Origin: Paenibacillus taichungensis
GTDB taxonomy: Bacteria; Bacillota; Bacilli; Paenibacillales; Paenibacillaceae
DNA: 64,000 bases
Direction: 5' to 3'
Assembly: GCF_013359905.1 (NCBI RefSeq)
Contig: NZ_JABMCC010000112.1
Coordinates: 434,001 to 498,000, forward strand
Shown: positions 26,758 to 35,956 of the stretch, piece after piece
Layout: every line of letters begins with the position of its first letter
How positions within the stretch are numbered: position 1 is the first letter of the stretch
Position numbers and translations under genes: made by a program
The notes under the pieces: model-generated
What the model was told of the DNA's origin: nothing
Database searches by the model: none
Seen by the model: the letters and a program-made list of their open reading frames with translations, nothing else

Positions 26758-26893
26758 GTTCTTTCCAATCCTCCCAAAGAGAAATCTTCTATATCTATCT
26801 CTCTATTTTCGGGGTTTTGGTTAAAGAATGCAAGAGTGCTCCCTATTTTTCTTGTGAATTTTACAAGATTTTTTGTGTTTTTTCGATCAATTT

Positions 26894-28744
26894 TTACAAA
26901 AATCTGTATTGAGCTTCTATTAATCCATTATAAACTCCTTGTTTCTGGATAAGTTGCTCATGGTTTCCTTCTTCCTTGATTTCACCATGATCCAGCACGA
27001 TAATGTTATCTGCATTTCGGATCGTCGAGAGACGGTGGGCCACCATAAAGGAAGTTCTTCCTTGCAGCAGCACTTTCAAAGCCTCCTGAATTTTGAGCTC
27101 CGTTTCGGTGTCGATGCTGGCAGTCGCTTCATCCAAAATCAAGATTCGAGGGTCAGCCAGCAAGGCACGGGCAAAGGATAACAATTGGCGTTGTCCCATG
27201 GATAATACATTCCCACGTTCTTCGACTTCCGTATCGTATCCACCCGGCAGCTTCATAATAAATTCATGGGCATTAACAGCCTTCGCAGCTTCTTCCACTT
27301 CTTCATTAGTTGCATCAAGCCGTCCAAAACGAATATTATCGCGAATGGTGCCAGAGAAGATAAACGTATCCTGCAACACAATACTGATCTGGCTGCGCAG
27401 ACTTTCGACCGTTACATCTCTTACATCCTGACCATCAATGGTAAGACGTCCGCCTGAAATGTCATAGAATCGGCTGATCAGATTGATAATGGTACTTTTA
27501 CCTGAACCCGTATGACCTACAAGTGCAATCGATTGTCCAGCAGCTGCAGCGAAACTGATTCCCTTCAGCGCCTGTCTGCCCTTCTCATATTCAAACACGA
27601 CATTATCGAATACAATATCACCTTTAATAGAAGCAAGCGGCTTGGCTCCAGGTTTATCTGCAATACTTGGCTCCTCATCCATAAACTCGAAGATCCGTTC
27701 GGAGGAAGCCATGGCAACGAGCAATTGATTGTACATCTGTCCCAGACGGTTAATCGGGTCCCAGAAGTTGCCGACATAGTTGGCAAAAGCTACGAGCAAT
27801 CCGATTGTCAGCTGCCCCTCTTGAATCAGATAAGCACCAAACCAGAACAGGATTAACGTTCCGAAGCCGCCCGTAATTTCAATCAGAGGACCAAAGCCTT
27901 GGTTCATGGCCGATGCTCTATCCCATGATTTTTTGCTCGACAGATTCATGTTGTCAAAATACTTCATGTTTTCTTTTTCCTGCGTATAGGCCTGAGTCAC
28001 ACGAATCCCCTGAATGGATTCATTCAAATGGGAGTTGATGCGTGAGTTCTTCATACGTACATCCTGCCAGGCACGGCGGATCAACACACGCAGTTTGGTC
28101 GAAATAATAAACATGAGTGGAACTGTAATAATGACCGCGAGGCCCAGTTTCCAGTTGATCAGCAGCAAAATGACGATAATACCGAGCAGCTGCACACAGT
28201 CAATCATGACATTGACCGCACCGTTGGTGAACAGATCCTGCAGGGAGTTGATATCATTGGTGACACGCACCAATACCGAACCCGCAGGTCTTTTGTCAAA
28301 GAAGTTAAAGGACAACTTTTGGATATGTTTGAACAGATCCGAGCGAAGATCATAAATGACACGTTGCCCGATAATGTTCGTTAATTTGATTCGGTACGTA
28401 TTAGCCGCCCATTGGATCAGGTATAACACAAGCACAGAACCAGCAATAATATAGAGCATCGTCAAGCTTGGCAACCCCGTTGCAGGTGCAATCGCTTTAT
28501 CAATCGCCAAACTGATCAAAAATGGAACGGACAATTTCGTAATGGTACCCAAAATCATCATTAGGATAATGAGTGGCAAGAGTTGTCTTGCATATGGTTT
28601 CATGTAAGAGAACAGACGTCCGAACTCACGCCAGTTAAACGGTTTTTCAATTATTTCGTCGTCCTGATATACAAAACGTTCATTCATTTTCTTGTCAGAG
28701 GTCTCTTTGACCTCGCGCCTATCGGCTACCGTTTCGGCACTCAT
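26894..28744 (-). CDS. Heterodimeric ABC exporter half, canonical ATP site subunit
   Basis: A 616-residue half-transporter with six predicted transmembrane segments (about 50-340) and a C-terminal nucleotide-binding domain. Walker A is GHTGSGKSTI, Walker B is ILILDEATASID with the catalytic Glu, and the H loop is MVAHRLSTI. The signature is LSMGQ instead of LSGGQ. The first 45 residues are a charged cytoplasmic extension. It overlaps the upstream half by four bases, and together they form a BmrCD/TM287-288 type drug exporter. The odd signature serves the partner's degenerate site. Confidence 0.9.
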   Translation of the reverse strand: MSAETVADRREVKETSDKKMNERFVYQDDEIIEKPFNWREFGRLFSYMKPYARQLLPLIILMMILGTITKLSVPFLISLAIDKAIAPATGLPSLTMLYIIAGSVLVLYLIQWAANTYRIKLTNIIGQRVIYDLRSDLFKHIQKLSFNFFDKRPAGSVLVRVTNDINSLQDLFTNGAVNVMIDCVQLLGIIVILLLINWKLGLAVIITVPLMFIISTKLRVLIRRAWQDVRMKNSRINSHLNESIQGIRVTQAYTQEKENMKYFDNMNLSSKKSWDRASAMNQGFGPLIEITGGFGTLILFWFGAYLIQEGQLTIGLLVAFANYVGNFWDPINRLGQMYNQLLVAMASSERIFEFMDEEPSIADKPGAKPLASIKGDIVFDNVVFEYEKGRQALKGISFAAAAGQSIALVGHTGSGKSTIINLISRFYDISGGRLTIDGQDVRDVTVESLRSQISIVLQDTFIFSGTIRDNIRFGRLDATNEEVEEAAKAVNAHEFIMKLPGGYDTEVEERGNVLSMGQRQLLSFARALLADPRILILDEATASIDTETELKIQEALKVLLQGRTSFMVAHRLSTIRNADNIIVLDHGEIKEEGNHEQLIQKQGVYNGLIEAQYRFL

Positions 28745-30513
28745 GAATTCACCTGCTCCCCAGCCTCCCGCTTACCGCGGGCAATATAATCTGCGTATTG
28801 AATCTCATATACGTCCCGGTAAGGCCCAGGCTCTTCAATGAGATCTTTATGTGTCCCACGTTGAACGACACGTCCTTCATCCAGTACCAAAATCTCATCT
28901 GCGTGACGCAGGGAAGAGATCCGATGCGCAATGATAAACGTCGTTCTTCCACGCATGACTTCCTGGAATCCGGATTGAATTTCATGTTCGGTCTCCATGT
29001 CGACTGCACTGGTTGCATCATCCAGAACGAGAATTTTCGGGTTTTTCAGCAGAGCTCTAGCAATTGCAATCCGCTGTTTTTGTCCTCCCGACAAGCCCAT
29101 TCCCCGCTCCCCTACAACCGTATCGTATCCTTCAGGGAATTCCATGATGAACTCATGCGCTTTGGCCAGTTTGGCAGCACGGATAATTTCATCCATGGTT
29201 ACATTTTTGAGTCCATATGAAATGTTGTTGCGAATGCTGGAAGAGAACAGGAACGTCTCCTGGAACACAGAAGCAATCTGACTCCGCAGGCTGCGAATTC
29301 CAATGTCCTTAATATTTTTGCCGTCCAGCTTGATAGTGCCCGAGTTCACGTTATATGCACGCATTAGGAGCTGAATAATAGTTGATTTACCCGAGCCTGT
29401 TCCTCCCAGGAAGCCAATGACGGAGCCTGGTGGCGCATCAAAGTTGATATCGGTCACTGCCGGCATTTTATTGCCGTAGGCAAAGGTAACGGATTCAAAG
29501 GTCACATGCCCTTTAACTTGATCAGCCTCTACAATGACCGGATCTTCTGTCTCTTGTACATCTACCGGCGTATTCAAAAGTTCCAACACCCGTTCACCCG
29601 ATGCTTTGGATTGCGTATAGTTATTGATATGGAAACCAAGGTTCCACATTGGACCGATTATGTACCAGATCAAACTGAAAAAGGCAACGAGTTGACCGAG
29701 TGTTAACGATTTCTGAATAACCATGTTCCCACCAATGAGGAGCAGAAGAACTACGCTGACCGAAGCGAGAATCTCCATGATTGGAAAATATTGACTCCAT
29801 AATGTTGCTGCATGAATCTGGTTCGTTTTGTAACGCTCATTACGAACGGAAAACTTCTCCACTTCGTGAGGTTCACGTGCAAATGACTTTACAGTACGCA
29901 CACCTGTAATATTCTCCTGTACTGCTGTCGTCAGAGAGCTGAGTGCCAGCCGCATTTCTTGGAATGCAGGGTGAATTCGGGATTCGAATCTCAGCGCAAC
30001 GAAGGCAAGCAGAGGAATACATATGAGCGTTAGCAAGGTAAGCTTCCAACTCATGGTCATCATCATGATTGCGCCGAATACGACCATCAGAACCATGTTG
30101 AGAATTTGAGCGAAGCCAAATCCGATAAAGTTACGGATCGCTTCGAGATCTCCCGTGAGGCGGGACATCAAATCTCCCGTTTTGGCCGTGTCGTAATACC
30201 GGAAGGACAAAAATTGAAGCTTTTCGTAACAAGCGTTACGAAGTCGGTACGCCAGGAAGTTCCCGAGACGCCCTCCAAAAAGACCGTGTAAAAACTGCAT
30301 TCCCGCTTTCAGAATAACGACACCTAATACCGTTAAAGCAAGTTTGGGAACGTCTTCAAAATTGCGCGGAGTGATGACGTCATCAATCAGTATCCTTAGC
30401 AGGTTCGGATACACCAGTCCAAGCGCGGTCGCTATGGCGAGGCATAAGATCGATAAAAATAAATACGTGCGCTTCTCCCAGAAAAAAATCTGCAATTGCC
30501 TGAGAACATCCAT
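28741..30513 (-). CDS. Heterodimeric ABC exporter half, degenerate ATP site subunit
   Basis: A 590-residue half-transporter with six transmembrane segments and an NBD. Walker A is GGTGSGKSTI and the signature LSGGQ is intact. Walker B reads ILVLDDATSAVD, so the catalytic Glu is Asp, the mark of the degenerate-site subunit in heterodimeric exporters. The start at 30513 has GAGGAGGAGAG upstream; an in-frame extension to 30606 lacks a ribosome binding site. A perfect 8-3-8 palindrome lies about 110 bases upstream and may be the operator. Confidence 0.9.
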   Translation of the reverse strand: MDVLRQLQIFFWEKRTYLFLSILCLAIATALGLVYPNLLRILIDDVITPRNFEDVPKLALTVLGVVILKAGMQFLHGLFGGRLGNFLAYRLRNACYEKLQFLSFRYYDTAKTGDLMSRLTGDLEAIRNFIGFGFAQILNMVLMVVFGAIMMMTMSWKLTLLTLICIPLLAFVALRFESRIHPAFQEMRLALSSLTTAVQENITGVRTVKSFAREPHEVEKFSVRNERYKTNQIHAATLWSQYFPIMEILASVSVVLLLLIGGNMVIQKSLTLGQLVAFFSLIWYIIGPMWNLGFHINNYTQSKASGERVLELLNTPVDVQETEDPVIVEADQVKGHVTFESVTFAYGNKMPAVTDINFDAPPGSVIGFLGGTGSGKSTIIQLLMRAYNVNSGTIKLDGKNIKDIGIRSLRSQIASVFQETFLFSSSIRNNISYGLKNVTMDEIIRAAKLAKAHEFIMEFPEGYDTVVGERGMGLSGGQKQRIAIARALLKNPKILVLDDATSAVDMETEHEIQSGFQEVMRGRTTFIIAHRISSLRHADEILVLDEGRVVQRGTHKDLIEEPGPYRDVYEIQYADYIARGKREAGEQVNS

Positions 30514-30622
30514 GTCTCTCCTCCTCTTATATCGTTCAAAAACAGTATGAACATTTATGAAGTTTATCACCGTCCCCCATTCGCGGCAAAGCGAATAAGC
30601 GACCATATTCAGGCTACTTTCA

Positions 30623-30641
30623 CCTTAATGCGTCATTAAGG
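30623..30641 (-). promoter_or_regulatory. Palindromic operator candidate for the ABC exporter operon
   Basis: CCTTAATG and CATTAAGG are perfect inverted arms around CGT, extended by imperfect CTAC/GTAG arms. It lies 110 bases before the exporter start. MarR- or TetR-type binding is possible; no regulator gene is adjacent. Confidence 0.5.
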
Positions 30642-30700
30642 AAGGTAGATACCCTCCTATCAATCAAATGTTTGAATATTCTCTTCCTTTCAGGTTGTTC

Positions 30701-30753
30701 GTACCAAAAAAGGCTCCCTGTATGCCTTTAGAGGCAGGGGCCTTTTTTGGTAC
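30701..30753. terminator. Very strong bidirectional terminator between dynA and the ABC operon
   Basis: GTACCAAAAAAGGC (30701-30714) and GCCTTTTTTGGTAC (30740-30753) are a perfect 14-bp stem, with an inner GCC/GGC hairpin. It ends the minus-strand dynamin gene's flank and isolates the exporter promoter. The rest of 30514-30834 holds only the operator candidate. Confidence 0.75.
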
Positions 30754-30834
30754 AACGACAACATTTCAAAATATCACTGTACAACTCATTCCGCTTTTCA
30801 ACCGTTTACATACAGACATGGATTTGAATACCTT

Positions 30835-33800
30835 TTATTCACGTTCAATCTGCCCCAGTTGTACAGACAGACTCTCCCATTCTTCGGCAGGAATTCCACT
30901 GGTCATTGTCTCATGTAGGGCACCAACGGCCTCCTCAAGTCTCTCTTCCAATTGACGGGATTGATGCTGCAAAGACTGACCAAGCTGGTTGTCATAGAAC
31001 TGGACCAGCTTATTCTCCGCAGCAGGCAGAACATCGATCACCATCTGCTTAATAACTGGGTCAAGTGTCTCCTGTAGCCGCTGTCGTCCATCTCCTTCGA
31101 AAAACTGTTTCGGATTTCGGAAATAACTCAGATACGCTTTCCAACCCGAAGGTTCTTCCAAACGCACCTCTTCCAAAACAGGTGTACTCCAGCGTTCGTT
31201 CAGCGGTAACGACAGATCCATGCCTCCGGACAATCGTTTCAGTTCATCTACACATTCGGTCACTTGCTTGTGCAGCCAAGTCTGACCTGCCTGTTCGAGT
31301 CTGAGTGTAGTGGCAAGCAGTTCCTGCTCCAGTTCGATGGCAATCATGCGCAACAGTTCTCGACCACAGGCAGCGAAGGCTGCTTTCAGATTCCCGCGAT
31401 CCTCACGAAGAACGGACGGATGGAACGCTTCTGCCATGAACAGCCCAAAACGATAACCCAGGCGCTGCCGCACATGGAACAGCAGTTCAGCCGTTTCCTG
31501 GGCCAGTTCTGCCTTCATGGACCGTTCCGCGAGCAAATGTACCCTCTGAAGGGACTGTTCCTGGATTGAGCCCAGCTCATCCCGACGTCGCTGTAGAACC
31601 TCTTCCCCCTGGGTCGCATCCTCGGCACGTGTCTTCAGTCGTTTGATCACCCGTGCGATCTCTTCAGAAGCCCCACCAACCGCAAGGTCCGCAAGCTCAC
31701 TTCCTGCAAACCGGTTAAATTCTTCCTCGAACCGAATGAAGCCGGATTGCTCCAGCAATGTCGCATCGTTGCCCGTCTTGCCTTCCATTGCCTGCATGCT
31801 GGATACAGGAAATAAGCGTGGTGCCCGAATGCCATTACTGCGCAGCTGAGTACTCACATGGTCAAGGACCTGCTCCAACTCCTCTTCAGAGGAAGACAAA
31901 TCACTCGCATTAACCACAAAGAACATCTGATCCATCGCTGAGCTGTCTTTCACGCGTCCCAATTGATTCAGGAACTGTCGGTCTCCCTGAGAGAAGGCAT
32001 GATTGTAATACGTTACGAAAATGAGTGCATCCGCATTCTTCATATAATTGAAAGTGACACCCGTATGACGGGCATTCACGGAGTCAGCCCCTGGCGTATC
32101 TACAAGGACAATGCCTTGTTCTGTTACATCACAACTGTAGTACAGGTCAATACTGTCGACAAAGCAAGACTTCTTCTCATTAGCGACAAAGTTACGATAT
32201 CCGTTCAGATCCACCAGCACATCCTGGCCGAGTTGAGCTGCGGTATCCTCCCAGCCTGCTGCGGCTGCCTGCAAAAAGCTGTAATGCGGACGCCCTGCCG
32301 GATGCACATCCTGTGGTGAAAGGGCTTTGACCCGTTTTTGCCAGTCTGCCCCAGGCTCACCCAGTCCAAGCAAACGGAAGGAATACGCAAGATCCTCCTG
32401 GAAGGCGTCCGGAGTCTTCATCCGGACCCGGGCAGTTCCATGCTCCGCGCCACCGGACGGAGCCATGATCCGGTTGATTGCCGCTGTCGTTGGATGCGGC
32501 GAGACCGGTAACACAGCTTCGCCCAGCAACGCGTTGGCGAAGGAGGACTTGCCGGCGCTGAACGCTCCGAACAGCGCCAGCGTAAACGTGCCGCCCGCAA
32601 GCGAAGCCGCGCGTGCACGCAGATCCCGTACCGCCGACCCCATGGCGGGGTACGGCTCTACCAGCGCAGCGGCGGCTTCCAGCCGTGCCGCCGCTGCATC
32701 CAGGCGCCGGCGGCGCTGTGCGCCAGCCGCCGGCTGCCCAGGCACCGCCGTTTTGCGCGGCGGCGGTGCCCCTGGAGTCTGTGGCTGCGCAGCCACAGAC
32801 TCTGCCGTGCCCGTGTGCGGGCCGGGTGCTTCACCCGGCTCGTGCGCGGGCACGGGCGGGCCCTGCACCTCCGGCAACAGCCCGGAGGTGAGGGGGCCCG
32901 CAGGAGGCAGCAGGCTGCGCAGCCCTGCTGCCTCGGCGTCGGCGGCGCGCTGTAGCGCCGTGTAGCGCGCCGCCGACGCGGATTGCGCCAGCAGCGCGGT
33001 GCGGCTGGCGTCCAGCGCCTGGAGCGCTGCTTCGCCCTGCGCGCCCAGCGCTTCAAGCAAGCGGTCGGCCAGCATCATGGCCGCCCTGCGGTAACGGGCC
33101 TCAATCTCGCCCCGTATATCCTTGCTGAATTGAAGCACATACTCGGGAGATACCTCTGCACTGGCGCTTCGTTTCATCTCCAGCAGTGCTTCATCTACCG
33201 CAGGCAGCTCCGCGTTCAGCGCCTGCTCCCACTCAGCACCCCACAGCTGATGTGCTTCACCCAACTGTCTAAGCATGGTACGAATATGCACCTCAACTTG
33301 TCCTGATGCCTGATCTTGCAAGAGTCTCACAAGCTCAGCAGCCCGACGCTGCTTCTCCTGCTCGGTCTTGCCACCAGAGAACAATAAGCCTACCCGAAAA
33401 CCGGGTTTACGGCTCTCCAAATAAGCCGCCGCAGAGGTACGAATATCGGCCGGTGTCAGGTTCGCATTCGCCAGAAGGGGCTCCAGCTCTGCCCGAAACT
33501 TCTCCCGTTCACGTGATGGTTTGGAACGTAGTTCTGCTTCTTTTTGATCCAGGAGACCCAGTTCCCGTTCCAAGCGTTCAATACCTTCCTTGCCCCCAAC
33601 TTCCTCCAAGAGCGCTGCCTCTTCCTCTTCGCGTTCCTCTGCCTGTCTTGTCAGATGCTGCTCGGTCACATGGCTCGCAGAGCTTGCAAGGCTATGCTTG
33701 ATTAACCCTTCCTTCTCCTTCATCATATGTTCAATCAGTTGAGGAAGCTGCTTCCACTGGCTGTAACGATGCTCCTTGTCCCGAAGCGAAGTAAACAGCA

Positions 33801-34506
33801 GTCCATCATACCGAACTTCCCAGGCTGCAAAAATAGCTTCTACACCTTCAACATATTGGTCAAACGATAGCTCCCGGTCCCGATGTTTATCAATCTGGTT
33901 CACGATAAGAAACAACGGTTTGCCCCAATCGGATAGACTTTTGGCAAAAGAAAGGTTGCTTTCCGATTGCACATGGTTATAATCCATCACATAGAACACC
34001 ACATCAGCAAGATGAAGTGCTGAATGTGTTGCTAGGCTGTGCCCCTGATCGGTCGAATCCACACCTGGCGTATCAAGTAATACCGCATCATTTTTCAGTA
34101 GGGGAATGTCATCCCATACTTCAATGGAGGTGTATGCCCCACCATTCTTGCAATACTCTTCCAATTGTTCTGGCGAAACCTCAAGAACTCCCGCTGAATT
34201 GTCAGCGCTTACGTTCAATGACGTATAAATAAGTGCTCTTGGCTCACCATTACGGATGGATACTACATTCGCACTTGTAGGTACAGGACTCGAAGGCAAC
34301 ACCCGCTTGCCACATAAACTATTAATCAGACTCGATTTACCTGCCGAGAAGTGTCCACAAAACGCAATCGTTAACTGTTTCATTTCCGCCTTACTGATCA
34401 AATCCGTTAAAGCCTGTACAGCTGTATGGTCCCCTGTCTGCTCCATCGCTTCTCGCAGTGGAAGCAGAGGTTTGGCCATCTCTACTGGGTAATCTGTTCT
34501 GGACAT
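30835..34506 (-). CDS. dynA: Double-headed bacterial dynamin (DynA/YpbR-like)
   Basis: A 1223-residue protein made of two fused dynamin modules, close to the B. subtilis DynA length. The first GTPase has the P-loop GHFSAGKSSLINSL, the switch DTPGVDS and NQIDKH. The second has GAFSAGKSSFANALL and DTPGADSVN. DynA tethers and fuses membranes and helps protect against phage and membrane stress. The ATG at 34506 follows GGGGGAAGG; the frame stays open upstream to 34875 but without a start signal. The stretch joining the two modules (about residues 490-620) is Ala/Pro/Arg-rich, very GC-rich at the DNA level and full of inverted repeats, unlike the rest of the gene. Confidence 0.9.
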   Translation of the reverse strand: MSRTDYPVEMAKPLLPLREAMEQTGDHTAVQALTDLISKAEMKQLTIAFCGHFSAGKSSLINSLCGKRVLPSSPVPTSANVVSIRNGEPRALIYTSLNVSADNSAGVLEVSPEQLEEYCKNGGAYTSIEVWDDIPLLKNDAVLLDTPGVDSTDQGHSLATHSALHLADVVFYVMDYNHVQSESNLSFAKSLSDWGKPLFLIVNQIDKHRDRELSFDQYVEGVEAIFAAWEVRYDGLLFTSLRDKEHRYSQWKQLPQLIEHMMKEKEGLIKHSLASSASHVTEQHLTRQAEEREEEEAALLEEVGGKEGIERLERELGLLDQKEAELRSKPSREREKFRAELEPLLANANLTPADIRTSAAAYLESRKPGFRVGLLFSGGKTEQEKQRRAAELVRLLQDQASGQVEVHIRTMLRQLGEAHQLWGAEWEQALNAELPAVDEALLEMKRSASAEVSPEYVLQFSKDIRGEIEARYRRAAMMLADRLLEALGAQGEAALQALDASRTALLAQSASAARYTALQRAADAEAAGLRSLLPPAGPLTSGLLPEVQGPPVPAHEPGEAPGPHTGTAESVAAQPQTPGAPPPRKTAVPGQPAAGAQRRRRLDAAAARLEAAAALVEPYPAMGSAVRDLRARAASLAGGTFTLALFGAFSAGKSSFANALLGEAVLPVSPHPTTAAINRIMAPSGGAEHGTARVRMKTPDAFQEDLAYSFRLLGLGEPGADWQKRVKALSPQDVHPAGRPHYSFLQAAAAGWEDTAAQLGQDVLVDLNGYRNFVANEKKSCFVDSIDLYYSCDVTEQGIVLVDTPGADSVNARHTGVTFNYMKNADALIFVTYYNHAFSQGDRQFLNQLGRVKDSSAMDQMFFVVNASDLSSSEEELEQVLDHVSTQLRSNGIRAPRLFPVSSMQAMEGKTGNDATLLEQSGFIRFEEEFNRFAGSELADLAVGGASEEIARVIKRLKTRAEDATQGEEVLQRRRDELGSIQEQSLQRVHLLAERSMKAELAQETAELLFHVRQRLGYRFGLFMAEAFHPSVLREDRGNLKAAFAACGRELLRMIAIELEQELLATTLRLEQAGQTWLHKQVTECVDELKRLSGGMDLSLPLNERWSTPVLEEVRLEEPSGWKAYLSYFRNPKQFFEGDGRQRLQETLDPVIKQMVIDVLPAAENKLVQFYDNQLGQSLQHQSRQLEERLEEAVGALHETMTSGIPAEEWESLSVQLGQIERE
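32666..33029. repeat. Cluster of GC-rich inverted repeats inside dynA
   Basis: About ten hairpins follow one another. Arms include 32666-32676/32687-32697 (11 bp), 32741-32750/32761-32770 (10 bp), the loopless 28-bp palindrome 32775-32802, 32805-32813/32847-32855 around 32821-32828/32832-32839, and 32856-32901 (about 19 bp, imperfect). Further arms are 32904-32914/32924-32934 (11 bp), 32936-32951/32964-32979 (16 bp perfect), 32986-32992/33004-33010 and 33013-33018/33024-33029. Counted G+C is 44 of 60 at 32641-32700 and 47 of 60 at 32881-32940. The reading frame stays open throughout. Confidence 0.85.
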
Positions 34507-34654
34507 GACTGGCCTTCCCCCTGGCTCCTCTAATTTGACATCTGATCCGATGTCTTTATCTTGTAATTCATTTATTTTACCATTATCAAGTTTGAAATTG
34601 AACGGTTTGAATGCAAGATGACTGACATCGAAAATTACACATCGCAATTCTCCA

Positions 34655-34688
34655 CATAAAAAAATAAAACCGATCCTGTCGGTTTTAT
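34655..34688 (-). terminator. Intrinsic terminator after the nth operon
   Basis: ATAAAACCGA (34664-34673) and TCGGTTTTAT (34679-34688) are a perfect 10-bp stem, with T-rich sequence after it on the minus strand. Confidence 0.8.
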
Positions 34689-34709
34689 CTGTGAAACGAT
34701 TGTATTCCA

Positions 34710-34787
34710 TAAGAAGCATGCTGCTTCCATGCCCAATTGGATCAACTTCAAAAGGATAACCCAGTGACATAGAAGCAGCATATCTTA
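34710..34787 (-). other. Long imperfect hairpin in the 3' region of the small acidic gene
   Basis: ATGCTGCTTC (34718-34727) and GAAGCAGCAT (34772-34781) are perfect arms, extended by TAAGA/TCTTA, around a 44-base loop. It lies between the stop of the 90-residue gene and its terminator. It could stabilise the mRNA 3' end; no function is shown. Confidence 0.4.
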
Positions 34788-34801
34788 TTATTCCAAACCT
34801 C

Positions 34802-35074
34802 TTAAGAAACAGCGTTCTCCATCGAAGGCAGCAAAATTTCAAATACTTGGCCATGCTGCAAAATCGTAATGTCACGACCTTTGTCTCTCATGACAACCAC
34901 TTCTGGTTTCGTGGACATACGCTCGAGATAATGTTCAGGCACATCGCCAGAATGGCTTACAGTGATACCTTCTACTTCTTTTTCTTCGTTTTCAGCCATT
35001 TCCTGTTCAACGATTTGTTCAAAAATATCGGAGAAGGCCTCAAAATTGTCAGTGTACACGGAAATGCATTTCAT
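34802..35074 (-). CDS. Small acidic protein of unknown function downstream of nth
   Basis: A 90-residue acidic protein starting MKCISVYTDNFEAFSDIFEQ. It has a predicted alpha/beta mix, no membrane segment and no motif I recognise. It lies 23 bases after nth and is probably co-transcribed with it. The region upstream of its ATG has GAGGATGAG. It is conserved-looking (regular codon use, good start signal) but I cannot name a family. Confidence 0.7.
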   Translation of the reverse strand: MKCISVYTDNFEAFSDIFEQIVEQEMAENEEKEVEGITVSHSGDVPEHYLERMSTKPEVVVMRDKGRDITILQHGQVFEILLPSMENAVS

Positions 35075-35097
35075 GATTACTCATCCTCTTCTACTCA

Positions 35098-35793
35098 TTA
35101 ATTTATTTTTCGTTTTGGGGTTGTGGCACGTTCCTTATCTTTCCTGATTTGGGACGTTTTCATACGCTTTTTACCTTCTCTGCATATGTCCAGTAATGGA
35201 CAGACATGACATTGAGGGTTTTGTGCCTTGCAATGGTAGCGTCCAAAAAATATGAACCGATGATGAGTTAAAGTCCACTCATCCCGGGGTACGCGCTTCA
35301 TCAGTTTTTTCTCGACTTCAAGTACGGAGTCATCCCAACCTGCCAGTGCCAGCCTTTTGGATACACGTTCAACATGCGTATCCACCGCAATTGCCGGGAC
35401 TCCAAATGCATTGGATACAACGACATTTGCAGTTTTCCGCCCGACACCAGGTAGCGTCACAAGCTGATCATGTTCCTGCGGTACATCACCGCCATACTGC
35501 TCTATTAAAATTCGGCACATGTTCTGAATATGCTTGGCCTTGTTTCGGTACAAACCGATACGCCGGATATCCTGTTCCAGTTCTTCGAGAGGAACAGACA
35601 GATAATCGGCAGGACTGGTGTACTTTTTGAACAAGTCTGCGGTTACCTTGTTTACCGTTTCGTCGGTGCACTGGGCAGACAATAGGACGGCTACAGTCAA
35701 TTCAAACGCATTGCTGTGATTTAATTCGCAATGTGCATCAGGAAACATCGCTTCCATTGTTTCGAGTATATGTCTTACAGTGGCTGCATTCAT
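35098..35793 (-). CDS. nth: Endonuclease III
   Basis: A 231-residue DNA glycosylase/AP lyase that removes oxidised pyrimidines. The helix-hairpin-helix motif is LPGVGRKTANVVVSNAFG with the catalytic Lys. The catalytic Asp is in AIAVDTHVERVSKRL. The [4Fe-4S] cluster ligands follow C-x6-C-x2-C-x5-C near residues 190-206. A basic tail of about 20 residues extends past the cluster. The start has GGGAGGTAG upstream. The neighbours are dynA and a small acidic gene. Confidence 0.94.
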   Translation of the reverse strand: MNAATVRHILETMEAMFPDAHCELNHSNAFELTVAVLLSAQCTDETVNKVTADLFKKYTSPADYLSVPLEELEQDIRRIGLYRNKAKHIQNMCRILIEQYGGDVPQEHDQLVTLPGVGRKTANVVVSNAFGVPAIAVDTHVERVSKRLALAGWDDSVLEVEKKLMKRVPRDEWTLTHHRFIFFGRYHCKAQNPQCHVCPLLDICREGKKRMKTSQIRKDKERATTPKRKIN

Positions 35794-35884
35794 GAAGAGC
35801 TACCTCCCACAAAATGACTCCACACGGTGGAGCCTTACTTCGAAGCTTTTTTCGAGTACTTTGCGGGGACCCCAAAAATCTTGC

Positions 35885-35926
35885 AAAAAAAACGTCTTGA
35901 TACGGGAAAGATCCCGCATCAAGACG
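35885..35926 (-). terminator. Intrinsic terminator of the SLH surface-protein operon
   Basis: CGTCTTGAT (35893-35901) and ATCAAGACG (35918-35926) enclose an inner CGGG/CCCG stem. T8 follows on the minus strand. Confidence 0.85.
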
Positions 35927-35956
35927 GTCATTCTTTTGATCCTCGAAAAGAAACGA

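Noticed and set aside
26820..26890. TCTTGT/ACAAGA hairpin followed by T6 on the plus strand.
   Set aside because: It points the wrong way for the minus-strand ABC gene and no plus-strand gene ends there. It is not listed as a terminator, so read-through from the ABC genes into purT remains possible.
32327..32965. Long plus-strand open frame of about 210 codons opposite the dynA linker.
   Set aside because: The very GC-rich sequence removes stop codons from all frames. It has no ribosome binding site, and the minus-strand frame carries the dynamin motifs.
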